Source of the DNA: Thermohalobaculum sp038534135
Lineage (GTDB): Bacteria > Pseudomonadota > Alphaproteobacteria > Rhodobacterales > Rhodobacteraceae
DNA length: 64,000 nucleotides
Assembly: GCA_038534135.1 (NCBI GenBank)
Contig: JBCAXJ010000009.1
Span: 41,307-105,306 of the forward strand
Direction of reading: 5' to 3'
Of the stretch, positions 17,952 to 25,559 are shown one piece after another. Position 1 is the stretch's first letter. Each line of letters opens with the position of its first letter. The position numbers were made by a program, and so were the translations under genes. The notes beneath the pieces were generated by a model. It searched no databases. It was not told the DNA's origin and saw only the letters and a program-made list of their open reading frames with translations.

Positions 17952-18736
17952 GGTGTGGCGTCTCTCAGGAAAGCGCTTCCACGCTTGTAGGGAGCAATAC
18001 CGGCCAGCCGATACCCGGCCGCTGAAATCTCGGACGCCAGATCGTCTTGAATAGACCGTGTTTCGGCTACCAGGTGCGCGGGAACCTCGACCCGCACGCC
18101 GGCATGGGTCATCCGTGCACGGATGTCTCCCGGCCCCAGGACGTTGGCGAGCCATTGTTCGAGCCGATCGATCAGCGCGAGTTGGTCTGCGACAATCGGA
18201 AGACCGGTTTCGACGCGGCTGGAGAGGCAGGGCTGTGCCGGAAGCTCGGCAACATCGCCCAGGCCCAGGGTCGATGCGATTTGCCGGACGCCCGCCTTGT
18301 CAATGTTTGCCTCGACAAACGGATGCCGGACGTTTTGCTCCTCGGCCGCTCTCAGACCCGGGCGGAAGTCGCCCAGATCATCGGTGTTTGTGCCGGAGCA
18401 GAGCGTTGCACGGGTTTCAGCTGACAGCCGTCCGTAGAGATTCGACTTGCAGAAATAGCAGCGGTTGACCGGATTGCGGACATAGTCGGGGTCATCGAAC
18501 TCCCCTGCGCCAACGACATTCAGATCCCAGCCATACACCCCTGCATGGTGACGGACGCGCGCGGTGGCATGATCGGGAACAGCGGGTGAGATCGCATGGA
18601 ACATGGTGGTCTTCGCGGAAGAGCGGCTGTGCGCGACATGGGCAAGCGTCATTGAGTCCACACCGCCTGAGACAGCGATTGCAATGGTGTCGAGTTGGTT
18701 CAGGCAGCGCACGAGACGGTCGATCGCGTCACTCAT
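17948..18736 (-). CDS. larE: LarE, sulfur transferase for the nickel-pincer cofactor
   Basis: A 262-residue PP-loop ATPase: AVSGGVDSM at residues 21-29 is the PP-loop. It thiolates the LarB product to the bis-thiocarboxylate. Cysteines are CYFC (Cys93, Cys96) and Cys170 in QPCLSSR. Cys170 corresponds by position to the sacrificial Cys176 of the Lactiplantibacillus enzyme, while the CxxC plus third-Cys pattern resembles LarE enzymes that carry a [4Fe-4S] cluster. ATG 18736 follows AGGAGG by six bases and overlaps the larC end by eight bases. Confidence 0.9.
   Translation of the reverse strand: MSDAIDRLVRCLNQLDTIAIAVSGGVDSMTLAHVAHSRSSAKTTMFHAISPAVPDHATARVRHHAGVYGWDLNVVGAGEFDDPDYVRNPVNRCYFCKSNLYGRLSAETRATLCSGTNTDDLGDFRPGLRAAEEQNVRHPFVEANIDKAGVRQIASTLGLGDVAELPAQPCLSSRVETGLPIVADQLALIDRLEQWLANVLGPGDIRARMTHAGVRVEVPAHLVAETRSIQDDLASEISAAGYRLAGIAPYKRGSAFLRDATP
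18531..18548. repeat. Palindromic motif, copy 2 (in larE)
   Basis: CCATACA-CCCC-TGCATGG differs from copy 1 by one base. It lies in larE codons for A-G-V-Y-G. Confidence 0.65.
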
Positions 18737-19907
18737 CACCGGCCTCCTGCGACAGTGCTGCTTCCGCTGTCCGGGCGGCAGAGCGACGTTCGCCGAGCCC
18801 GGTGATGTCTGCGAGATCGTCGCTTTCGGCCTTCGCTGTTCGACCGTTGGGGCGGACGGCTCCCTTCACCCGTATATCTCCCAACACCCCTGTATGGCGT
18901 GGGAGCGTGCGGCGTTCGACTTCGGTGACACGGAGGCCCAGCGTTGATGTCTCGACGAAACAAGCCTGCTGGATGCTTTCAGAGATCTCGGGGCGGCACA
19001 GGACACGGATCAGAAAGATCGACCGCCCCTTTTTGCCGATCTGTGGCGTCTGCGTGACGTCCAGAACCCCGTCAGCGTTTCGCAAGCGATCGCAGGCAAT
19101 GGCCAGTTCCTCGGGCGTCATGTCGTCGATGTCGAAGGCCAACTCGGTAGCGCGGTCGGAGGTCGTGTTCTGCGCCGTCTCATACGCGAGCACTTGGGTG
19201 AGGTTCGCCAATCCCTCAAAGCGCTTCGTGCCTGCGCCGAAACCGCTTCCCTTGAGCCTGCCACCAGGAAAAATGTCATTTGGATCAGTCAGGTAGCGCA
19301 GGATCGCAGCGCCCGTCGGTGTGACCCGCTCGCCCGGAATGCCGTCATCATGCAGCATGTATCCGTCGAGAAGTCTGACGACGGCGGGTGCTGGTACAGT
19401 GATGATCCCATGCTGAGTTTTGGCCGTTCCACCGCCGGTGGGCAGAGAGGTCGTGTACCAGCGCCGCACGCCGGATCTTGCAATGAAACTGGCCGCCGCA
19501 ACGATGTCAGCGACCGAGTCCCAATCCGCAAGCTCGTGGAAATGCACGCGCTCCAATGGTTTCCCGTGAACGGCGGCCTCGGCCTCTCCGAGAAGGCGCA
19601 AAATCTCTAAACAGGTGGTCAATACACCCCTGTCAAGTGCGCTTTCGCTGAGACGCGTTGTGATCGCGGTGTAGTCGCCGGTCGGAACCACTGCGCCGCC
19701 CTGGGTACCGACGTGGAAATGCGTCGCCTCGAATCCGTTGACTGACACCGTCTGGAATTCGGTCGTCACTGTTTCCGGCAGGCCCGCTGCGCGCAGATCA
19801 TCCAGGCAGCTTTGCCTCAGATCCGGCCACAGCGCGGCGCACGCCCCGGCGAACATGTCACCGGCGATACCGCCCAACGGTTTGATCTGAATGATCCGGT
19901 CGCTCAT
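18729..19907 (-). CDS. larC: LarC, nickel-insertion protein for the pincer cofactor
   Basis: A 392-residue LarC encoded in one uninterrupted frame. It inserts Ni into pyridinium-3,5-bisthiocarboxylic acid mononucleotide in a CTP-dependent step. N-terminal domain: PLGGIAGDMFAGACAAL and the signature HFHELADWDSVADIV; C-terminal domain: DIDDMTPEELAIACDRL and KKGRSIFLIRVLC. In Lactiplantibacillus the full protein requires a programmed frameshift (larC1/larC2); here none is needed. The start at 19907 lacks a strong ribosome site. It is the first gene of the larC-larE-larB-larA-like unit and diverges from an enolase-family gene. Confidence 0.9.
   Translation of the reverse strand: MSDRIIQIKPLGGIAGDMFAGACAALWPDLRQSCLDDLRAAGLPETVTTEFQTVSVNGFEATHFHVGTQGGAVVPTGDYTAITTRLSESALDRGVLTTCLEILRLLGEAEAAVHGKPLERVHFHELADWDSVADIVAAASFIARSGVRRWYTTSLPTGGGTAKTQHGIITVPAPAVVRLLDGYMLHDDGIPGERVTPTGAAILRYLTDPNDIFPGGRLKGSGFGAGTKRFEGLANLTQVLAYETAQNTTSDRATELAFDIDDMTPEELAIACDRLRNADGVLDVTQTPQIGKKGRSIFLIRVLCRPEISESIQQACFVETSTLGLRVTEVERRTLPRHTGVLGDIRVKGAVRPNGRTAKAESDDLADITGLGERRSAARTAEAALSQEAGDE
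18881..18897. repeat. Palindromic motif, copy 3 (in larC)
   Basis: CCAACACCCCTGTATGG shares 14 consecutive bases (ACACCCCTGTATGG) with copy 1; the left arm has lost one base. It encodes T-G-V-L-G in LarC. Confidence 0.6.
19621..19637. repeat. Palindromic motif, copy 4 (in larC)
   Basis: AATACACCCCTGTCAAG on the + strand. On the coding strand it reads ACAGGGGTGTATTGACC, matching copy 5 in 16 of 17 bases. The reading frame differs from that of copies 1-3. Confidence 0.55.
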
Positions 19908-20024
19908 GCGCCAAGGTTTAGCATCAAACTTCGCGGCTTGAGGGGGGAATTTTCGGTCGGACCATCGTCTGCTTGATTGCGTTGGCTCGATCCCCGCATA
20001 GTTGCGCAAAACACCGGGGGGATC

Positions 20025-21197
20025 ATGCGGATTACAGCAATTGAAGACCTGCATTGTGACGCGGGCTGGCGCGTTTGGTCGTTTCTGAAGGTCAGCACGG
20101 ACGAAGGGATCACGGGCTGGGCCGAGTACAACGAGAGTTATGGCTCGAAGGGCCTGAGTGCCGTGATCGGCAAATTGGGCGAGGTGCTAATCGGGCGGGA
20201 TCCGCGTCCGGTCGAACGGATCTCGGCCGAGCTTTACGCACGAACCCGGCAGGCGCCGGGTGGGATCAATCAGCAGGCCATCGCTGCGATTGAGAACGCG
20301 CTGATCGACATCAAAGCCCGTGCTTTGGGCATTCCGGTCTATGAACTGTTGGGAGGCCCGTGCCGGGAACGGCTGCGTCTTTACTGGTCGCATTGTGGGT
20401 CTTATCGATGTCAGCATCACGAGGTGATGGGCACCAAGCCCCTGAAATCCCTGGAGGACGTCAAGGATCTTGGCGCTGAGGTGGCCGAACGCGGCTTCAC
20501 GGCGTTGAAGCAGAACCTCTACCTGTTCGATCGCGATCAACCCGCGATGTGGATGCCGGGGTTCACCGCAACACCCGGCTGGCCGGAGTTGAACGTCGAT
20601 CGCGACATACAGGGGCGTATTGACCGTCAGTTAACCGCGTTCCGGGATGGCACAGGCCCGGATGTGGACCTGCTGCTGGACATGAATTTCAACTTCAAGG
20701 CCGAAGGTTACCGGAAGATCGCTCAGGTCTGCGACACCCATGACCTGATGTGGATGGAGATGGACATGTTCGATCCGCAGGCCATGGCGATGGTGCGATC
20801 GGGGGCGAAGACGCCGATTGCATCCTGCGAAAGCCTGTTCGGGCGGCGCGAGTTCCGGCCTTACCTAGAGCATCGTTCAATGGACGTCGCGATTGTCGAC
20901 GTGCCTTGGAACGGGATTCTGGAAAGCATGAAGATCGCGGCGATGGCCGAAGCTTACGAGACGAACTGCGCGCCGCACAATTTCTATGGCAATCTGTGTA
21001 CGGCGCACTCTGCCCATTTCTGTGCCGCGATCGCCAACTTCCGGATCATGGAGATCGACATCGATGATGTGCCGTGGAAGGACGAGGTCGTCACGCCGCC
21101 CGTGATCGAGGATGGCTATCTGCATCTGACCGACGCACCGGGTTGGGGCGTCGAGGTGAATGAAGAGGCGATCCGCGCGCACCCGCCGAAAAGATAG
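20025..21197 (+). CDS. Enolase-superfamily (mandelate racemase/muconate lactonizing) enzyme
   Basis: A 390-residue enzyme. Start 20025 is preceded by GGGGGG; an upstream start at 19977 is unsupported. The capping domain is residues 1-120. The barrel carries Lys162 (LKQN), metal ligands Asp219 (LLDMN), Glu245 (WMEMD) and Glu269 (ASCES), and His318 (CAPHNF), a mandelate-racemase-subgroup pattern seen in acid-sugar dehydratases. It probably dehydrates or epimerises a hydroxy acid with Mg2+. It diverges from larC and converges with larA at a six-base gap, placing it functionally with the nickel-pincer genes. Confidence 0.85.
   Translation: MRITAIEDLHCDAGWRVWSFLKVSTDEGITGWAEYNESYGSKGLSAVIGKLGEVLIGRDPRPVERISAELYARTRQAPGGINQQAIAAIENALIDIKARALGIPVYELLGGPCRERLRLYWSHCGSYRCQHHEVMGTKPLKSLEDVKDLGAEVAERGFTALKQNLYLFDRDQPAMWMPGFTATPGWPELNVDRDIQGRIDRQLTAFRDGTGPDVDLLLDMNFNFKAEGYRKIAQVCDTHDLMWMEMDMFDPQAMAMVRSGAKTPIASCESLFGRREFRPYLEHRSMDVAIVDVPWNGILESMKIAAMAEAYETNCAPHNFYGNLCTAHSAHFCAAIANFRIMEIDIDDVPWKDEVVTPPVIEDGYLHLTDAPGWGVEVNEEAIRAHPPKR
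20606..20622. repeat. Palindromic motif, copy 5 (in enolase-family gene)
   Basis: CATACAGGGGCGTATTG on the + strand, arms ATAC/GTAT around AGGGGC. It encodes D-I-Q-G-R-I-D, thus again another frame than the copies in larB and larE. Confidence 0.55.
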
Positions 21198-21203
21198 CCT
21201 CGC

Positions 21204-22511
21204 TTACTCCGCCGCCAACGGACGTGCGAATGGCACAACGTACGGACCTTCGGGGATCACCGCGATCCGCCGGTCGTCATGCCGCGCGATCGCCTGAGAA
21301 AGCGCGGCGGAAACATCGTCGATCCGGTCGATCCCGGTGATGTCGTGGCCCAGGCCCAGACCGGGCGCATAGAGTTGCACGCGCCCAATGCGCATTGGTT
21401 TGAGTTGCATCTCGGTCTGCCACTCATCGATATCGGCTAGCGATTTCACAGTCAGCGTTTCCAGGAATGCGTCCGGCCCCAGGTCGACCAACCTTTGCTG
21501 CGCTGCGCGAAACTCGTCTGATCCGACACCCTCGGAGCATTCCGACGCGATGATCAGCGTGCCGCCCGGTGCAAGGATATCCAGCGGCGTGACCATGCCC
21601 TTGACGGTCTGGTAGTAGGTCTTGTCCAGCGGATAGCCCGCCGAAGACGTAACGACCGTGTGGAACTTGCCATCGACGGGCACTTCGCAGCTTTGCCGGG
21701 CGAAGGCGACGGCCCGTTCGTGGCTGGCAACGATTTCGCCGAAGGTTGCGTGCACGAGGTTGCGCTGGTCGTCCAGCACTGTGTTCAGGCCGAGAACGGG
21801 TGTCTCTGAGCGGGCGTTGATCGCCTCGACGATCTCGAGCTGCGTTTCGTGCAGCGGATTTCCGTCGAGATTGCAGGACGTCGCCGCCGGGTGTTCCATG
21901 AACCGGGCCGAATGGAAGGTGCGGATGGTTTCGTGGTGCGCGACGCCGGGCGCGATGACCTTCCGACCACCGGAGTAGCCCGCCATGAAGTGCGGTTCGA
22001 CCAGTCCCGTGGCGATCTTGATGTCCGCATCGATAAAGATCCGGTCGATGCCGACCGGGCAATCGTGTCGCGCCGTCCGGCCCAGGAAGACGTGCCCGGC
22101 ATCGTTCTGGGCATCGTGGTTGATGACCTTGACGGTGTCGAGCACCCAGGGGTCGCCGACCAGTTCGGCCATTTCTTCGCCGAGGTTCGGGCGGTGCATT
22201 CCGGTGGCGATCAGAACGGTGATCGCACTGGCCGAAATTCCGGCCGACATCAGACGTTCGACCAGCGGGCGCAGAAACAGGTGGTTCGGGACGGGCCGGG
22301 TGATGTCGCAGATCAGAATACACGCCGATCGGGCGCCCGCGGCGAGTTCGCCAAGCGGCGGCGCACTGATCGGCGTATCAATCGCCGAGATGACCTCGGC
22401 CCGCTGATCGCCCGGTACTGGCAATGCGGGCTTGCGGATGATGGTCGGCTCGGCCTCGGGCGGAAGCGTGACGCGCAGGCCGTCGCGCCCGTAATCGAGT
22501 TCGATCTCCAT
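21204..22511 (-). CDS. larA: LarA-type nickel-dependent racemase/epimerase
   Basis: A 435-residue LarA homologue. Active-site residues fall almost on the numbering of the Lactiplantibacillus lactate racemase: Asp69 and Arg72 (CDITRPVP), His106 (TGMHRP), His174 (VEPHFMAG), Lys184 (SGGRK, covalent attachment of the pincer cofactor) and His200 (TFHSAR, Ni ligand). LarA family members racemise or epimerise alpha-hydroxy acids by hydride transfer to the cofactor. Substrate here need not be lactate, since the enzyme is paired with enolase-family genes. ATG at 22511; a second enolase-family gene lies 75 bases upstream on the same strand. Confidence 0.9.
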   Translation of the reverse strand: MEIELDYGRDGLRVTLPPEAEPTIIRKPALPVPGDQRAEVISAIDTPISAPPLGELAAGARSACILICDITRPVPNHLFLRPLVERLMSAGISASAITVLIATGMHRPNLGEEMAELVGDPWVLDTVKVINHDAQNDAGHVFLGRTARHDCPVGIDRIFIDADIKIATGLVEPHFMAGYSGGRKVIAPGVAHHETIRTFHSARFMEHPAATSCNLDGNPLHETQLEIVEAINARSETPVLGLNTVLDDQRNLVHATFGEIVASHERAVAFARQSCEVPVDGKFHTVVTSSAGYPLDKTYYQTVKGMVTPLDILAPGGTLIIASECSEGVGSDEFRAAQQRLVDLGPDAFLETLTVKSLADIDEWQTEMQLKPMRIGRVQLYAPGLGLGHDITGIDRIDDVSAALSQAIARHDDRRIAVIPEGPYVVPFARPLAAE

Positions 22512-22586
22512 TCTTCGCCTCCCGTGCGTCCGTTCGTTGCTTGGACGGTGCCGAAGCTTGGCGCGTTCCGCAAGGCCCTGACCGGT

Positions 22587-23681
22587 TCACGCGCGGTAGG
22601 GAAACTCGCGAAACAGCTCTGGCTTGAAGTCCAGTCCATGGCCTGGCCGGCTCGGTGGTGCCATGGTCCCGGCGGTGATCGGCACAGGTTCGACCCAGAG
22701 GTGATCGTGCCATCCCATCGCTTCGAGCCACGAGGCGTTCGGAATTGCCGCGGTCAGATGGCTCGACAGTTCGGGGAACATGTGGGGGGCGATCTTGACG
22801 CCGTGCTTCGCCGCATCGGCAGCCTGACGGCGCAGACCGGTATATCCGCCCCGCATGATGTCGGGTTGAAGGATCGGGACACGACCAGAGCGCATCAGAC
22901 CGCGGGTGTCATAGGTCAGCCAGTGGTTTTCGCCGCCGACAACCGGGGTTTCAATCGCCGAGGCGACCGCGAGGTAGCCGTCGATGTCGTCAGCCATCAC
23001 GGGTTCCTCGAGCCAGGTGAGGCCGAAGGGGTCGAGCCGTTTGCCGCCCGCAATCGCGGTCTCGGCATCCCAGCCCTGGTTCACATCGACCATGATCTCG
23101 ACACCGTCGCCCAGTGTCGCGCGCATGTCGCGGACATTCGCCTCGTCTTCGTCCAGCGTGAAGCAGTGCGCGACCTGCATCTTGATAGCGTTGAAGCCGT
23201 TGGTCACGAACCTTTGGGCTTTCTCGATCATCCCATCATGGCCGAGCCCCCGGAAGCAGCCCGAGCCATAGACCGGCTGAGCCTCGCCCGAGCCATCCCA
23301 AAGCTGCCAGAGCGGCTTGTCCTCGCGCCGTCCGACCGCGTCCCACACTGCGATGTCCAGCGCCGAGGACGCCATGACGGTGATGCCCATCCGGCCCTGG
23401 ATGTAGCAGGTTCTCCACATCGCGTCCCAGAGCGTTTCGGGATCGCACGGCTGGCCCAGCAGGACCGGCTTCATCACTTCGTGAATGCAAAGCTCGATCG
23501 TTCGAATGCCCGGCGCCAGCGGATGCAGGTGCCCGGTGCCGATCGTGCCGTCAGTCAGTTCGACCTCGACCACCAGCAGATCGATCATCTCGAGCGTCAG
23601 GAAGCCGGTCTTCGGCGGATCGGCGAACGGAACAGAGAGCAAGCTGGTGCGGATATCGGCAATCGTGGCTTGATCGGTCAT
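22587..23681 (-). CDS. Enolase-superfamily enzyme, second copy
   Basis: A 364-residue mandelate-racemase-family protein, only distantly similar to the one at 20025. Catalytic residues: Lys167 in IKMQ, metal ligands Asp199 (MVDVNQGW), Glu225 (WLEEP) and Glu251 (VGGENHW), Asp274 (LQPDIMRGG) and His300 (IAPHMFPE). This Lys/His-Asp arrangement can abstract the alpha proton from either face, as needed for racemisation or dehydration of hydroxy acids. ATG 23681 follows AAGGA. It is probably transcribed together with larA. Confidence 0.88.
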   Translation of the reverse strand: MTDQATIADIRTSLLSVPFADPPKTGFLTLEMIDLLVVEVELTDGTIGTGHLHPLAPGIRTIELCIHEVMKPVLLGQPCDPETLWDAMWRTCYIQGRMGITVMASSALDIAVWDAVGRREDKPLWQLWDGSGEAQPVYGSGCFRGLGHDGMIEKAQRFVTNGFNAIKMQVAHCFTLDEDEANVRDMRATLGDGVEIMVDVNQGWDAETAIAGGKRLDPFGLTWLEEPVMADDIDGYLAVASAIETPVVGGENHWLTYDTRGLMRSGRVPILQPDIMRGGYTGLRRQAADAAKHGVKIAPHMFPELSSHLTAAIPNASWLEAMGWHDHLWVEPVPITAGTMAPPSRPGHGLDFKPELFREFPYRA

Positions 23682-23767
23682 GGGCGCGTCCTTGGGCTCG
23701 GGCACGCAATCCTGCCAAGCCGTGGATCGTAGTCAAACGCACCCGGTGATCAATGCTCCCAAAGACC

Positions 23768-24112
23768 TCAGCGCATCCGCATCAACTGGTGCGAGCGGTT
23801 TGACGTGTATGGCCGCACCGAGGGCCAACGCCCGGTCTCGACCGCGTTCTGCCATTCCGGCGAGGTCAGAACGTCCGGGCTCTCGATCTCGTAGATCGCG
23901 GTGTAGACCGGCGAGGGCGCGGGCATCTCGTTGATCACGCCGCCGACCGCGACTTTGAACGGCTCGCCCTTCATGCGCTGGGCCGAGACGACGCCCGGCA
24001 CCTTGAGCAGGTAGGGAATGTGCTCGGTGTCGTAGACCTCGTTGAACAGGTCCTCGTGCGCGAGGTCGACGTCCATCGAGACGATGAACAGATAGGCGGC
24101 GGTGACGGGCAT
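23768..24112 (-). CDS. Small protein with dimeric alpha-beta barrel features
   Basis: A 114-residue soluble protein. The N-terminal beta strand AAYLFIVSMDVD, the segment NEVYDTEHIPYLLKVPGVVSAQRMKG and the later YTAIYEIESPDVLTSPEWQNAVETG resemble EthD-/DUF4286-like ferredoxin-fold proteins that form dimeric barrels. Function unknown. GAGGAGA precedes the ATG. It lies between the second enolase-family gene and mesaconyl-CoA hydratase on the same strand, so it could belong to either pathway. Confidence 0.65.
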   Translation of the reverse strand: MPVTAAYLFIVSMDVDLAHEDLFNEVYDTEHIPYLLKVPGVVSAQRMKGEPFKVAVGGVINEMPAPSPVYTAIYEIESPDVLTSPEWQNAVETGRWPSVRPYTSNRSHQLMRMR

Positions 24113-24160
24113 GGTGATCTCCTCGGTTGTCGCCAGTTCACCAGCGCAGAGGTCCGTCCG

Positions 24161-25201
24161 TCAAGCGCCGCGCGGCATCAGCACCCAGTAATCGAAGTCG
24201 AGCACGACACCGTCCGCGTATTTGCCGTCGTCGCCCCGCAAAGGGAAGCCCGAGGCATCGCGGTTCTTCACCGCGACCAGGCGCAGGCGCAGGGCGCCAA
24301 TGCTTGGGTCGGCGGTTTCAGCTTTGTCGAGCACCTCGGACCAGGCGTGGACGGTGTCGCCCGCAAAGCACGGCGCGGTATGCGATCCGCCGTTGATCGC
24401 GGCGATCCATTGCGCGTTCGCCAGGCCGTTGAAGCTGATCGCGCGGGCCAGGCTGATGATGTGTCCACCATAGATCAGCCGCCCATCGGGCCGGGCAATG
24501 GTCGAGAAGTGCACCTTGGCCGTGTTCTGCCACAACCGGGTTGCCATCATGTGTTCGGCTTCTTCCAGTGTGACGCCGTCGACATGGTCGATCCTCTCGC
24601 CGACCTCGTAGTCGTCCCACAGGTGCGGGCTGCCCGCCAGCGCACCGTCGTAGTTGGCGAACGTCAGCCCCGCTGGAACCGTCAGATCGGCGGCGTCGAC
24701 TGCCGTGGCAAGATCGGGAACCACCGATTCCGGCTTCGGGGCACTCACGTCGCCCTTGTGGACCATCACCCAACGAACGTAGCTCAGGACATCCTCGCCG
24801 CGCTGGTTCGTGCCCGTGCTGCGGACATAGACGACGCCCGTGCGGCCGTTTGAGTTCTGCTTCAGGCCGATGACTTCCGAGGTCGTCGACAGCGTATCCC
24901 CCGGCATCACAGGCTGGCCGAACCGGCCTTCCGCATAGCCCAGGTTGGCAACGGCATTCAGTGAGATGTCCGGTACGGTCTTTCCGAACACGATGTGAAA
25001 GCCGATCAGGTCCTCGACCGGTGAGCGCGCAAGCCCGCAGGACCGGGCAAACTCGTCCGAAGACGTCAGCGCGAACCGGGTTGGATAGAGCGCTGTGTAG
25101 AGCGCGCGGTCCCCCTCGGTCACCGTGCGCGGCGTGGCGTGAACCAGGCGCTGGCCGATCCGGAAATCCTCGAAGAAATTGCCTGCGTTCGTCTTGGACA
25201 T
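24161..25201 (-). CDS. mch: Mesaconyl-CoA hydratase
   Basis: A 346-residue double MaoC/hotdog protein. The N-terminus MSKTNAGNFFEDFRIGQ and the segments FGKTVPDISLNAVANLGYAEG, YVRWVMVHK and YGGHIISLARAISFNGLAN closely match, from memory, the Rhodobacter mesaconyl-CoA hydratase (beta-methylmalyl-CoA dehydratase). It interconverts mesaconyl-C1-CoA and (2R,3S)-beta-methylmalyl-CoA in the ethylmalonyl-CoA pathway of acetyl-CoA assimilation. ATG 25201 is preceded by AGGTGG; an upstream start at 25282 is not supported. Other pathway genes are not in the window. Confidence 0.92.
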   Translation of the reverse strand: MSKTNAGNFFEDFRIGQRLVHATPRTVTEGDRALYTALYPTRFALTSSDEFARSCGLARSPVEDLIGFHIVFGKTVPDISLNAVANLGYAEGRFGQPVMPGDTLSTTSEVIGLKQNSNGRTGVVYVRSTGTNQRGEDVLSYVRWVMVHKGDVSAPKPESVVPDLATAVDAADLTVPAGLTFANYDGALAGSPHLWDDYEVGERIDHVDGVTLEEAEHMMATRLWQNTAKVHFSTIARPDGRLIYGGHIISLARAISFNGLANAQWIAAINGGSHTAPCFAGDTVHAWSEVLDKAETADPSIGALRLRLVAVKNRDASGFPLRGDDGKYADGVVLDFDYWVLMPRGA

Positions 25202-25324
25202 GGGCCACCTGCGCTGCGCGTTCAATCTTGGCGCGGTGGGTGGCACAGCTTGCGCCGCATCGCAATAAACGGGACGCCGCACGCAGTTTTCTCGTGCAAT
25301 TTCAGTCGTTTACTTTGGAGAAAC

Positions 25325-25399
25325 TGGAGCGGGCGATGAGATTCGAACTCACGACCCTTACCTTGGCAAGGTAATGCTCTACCCCTGAGCTACGCCCGC
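25325..25399 (-). tRNA. tRNA-Gly (anticodon GCC)
   Basis: Read on the minus strand, the cloverleaf is complete: acceptor GCGGGCG/CGCCCGC, D-arm GCTCAGGGGTAGAGC, anticodon stem-loop TTACC-TTGCCAA-GGTAA with anticodon GCC, T-arm with GTTCGAAT, discriminator T and an encoded CCA end. 75 bases including CCA. No tRNA-end duplication or integrase gene is nearby. Confidence 0.97.
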
Positions 25400-25416
25400 A
25401 TCCGTTGGGTCGCAGG

Positions 25417-25445
25417 CATATGGCAGATTCTTGACAGGGCCGCAA
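25417..25445 (-). promoter_or_regulatory. Possible promoter of tRNA-Gly
   Basis: On the minus strand TTGCGG, a 17-base spacer and CATATG lie 17 bases before the tRNA 5' end. Spacing is ideal, but both hexamers are weak matches. Confidence 0.3.
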
Positions 25446-25559
25446 GGGGTATCTGCCGGGGCTGAGCGGTCCGTGACGGCGCAGGTTGCGGCGCACAGGC
25501 AGTGGACGGAACTGGTTGATTTGTTACAGTATAACATAACGAATCAAAGGGACAGTTTC

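Noticed and set aside
21849..23732. 627-codon open frame on the + strand
   Set aside because: Antisense to larA and the second enolase-family gene, both with intact catalytic residues.
25325..25399. Genomic island integrated at tRNA-Gly
   Set aside because: No integrase gene and no duplicated tRNA 3' end were found nearby; the low-GC genes lie 1.5 kb away around pheS.
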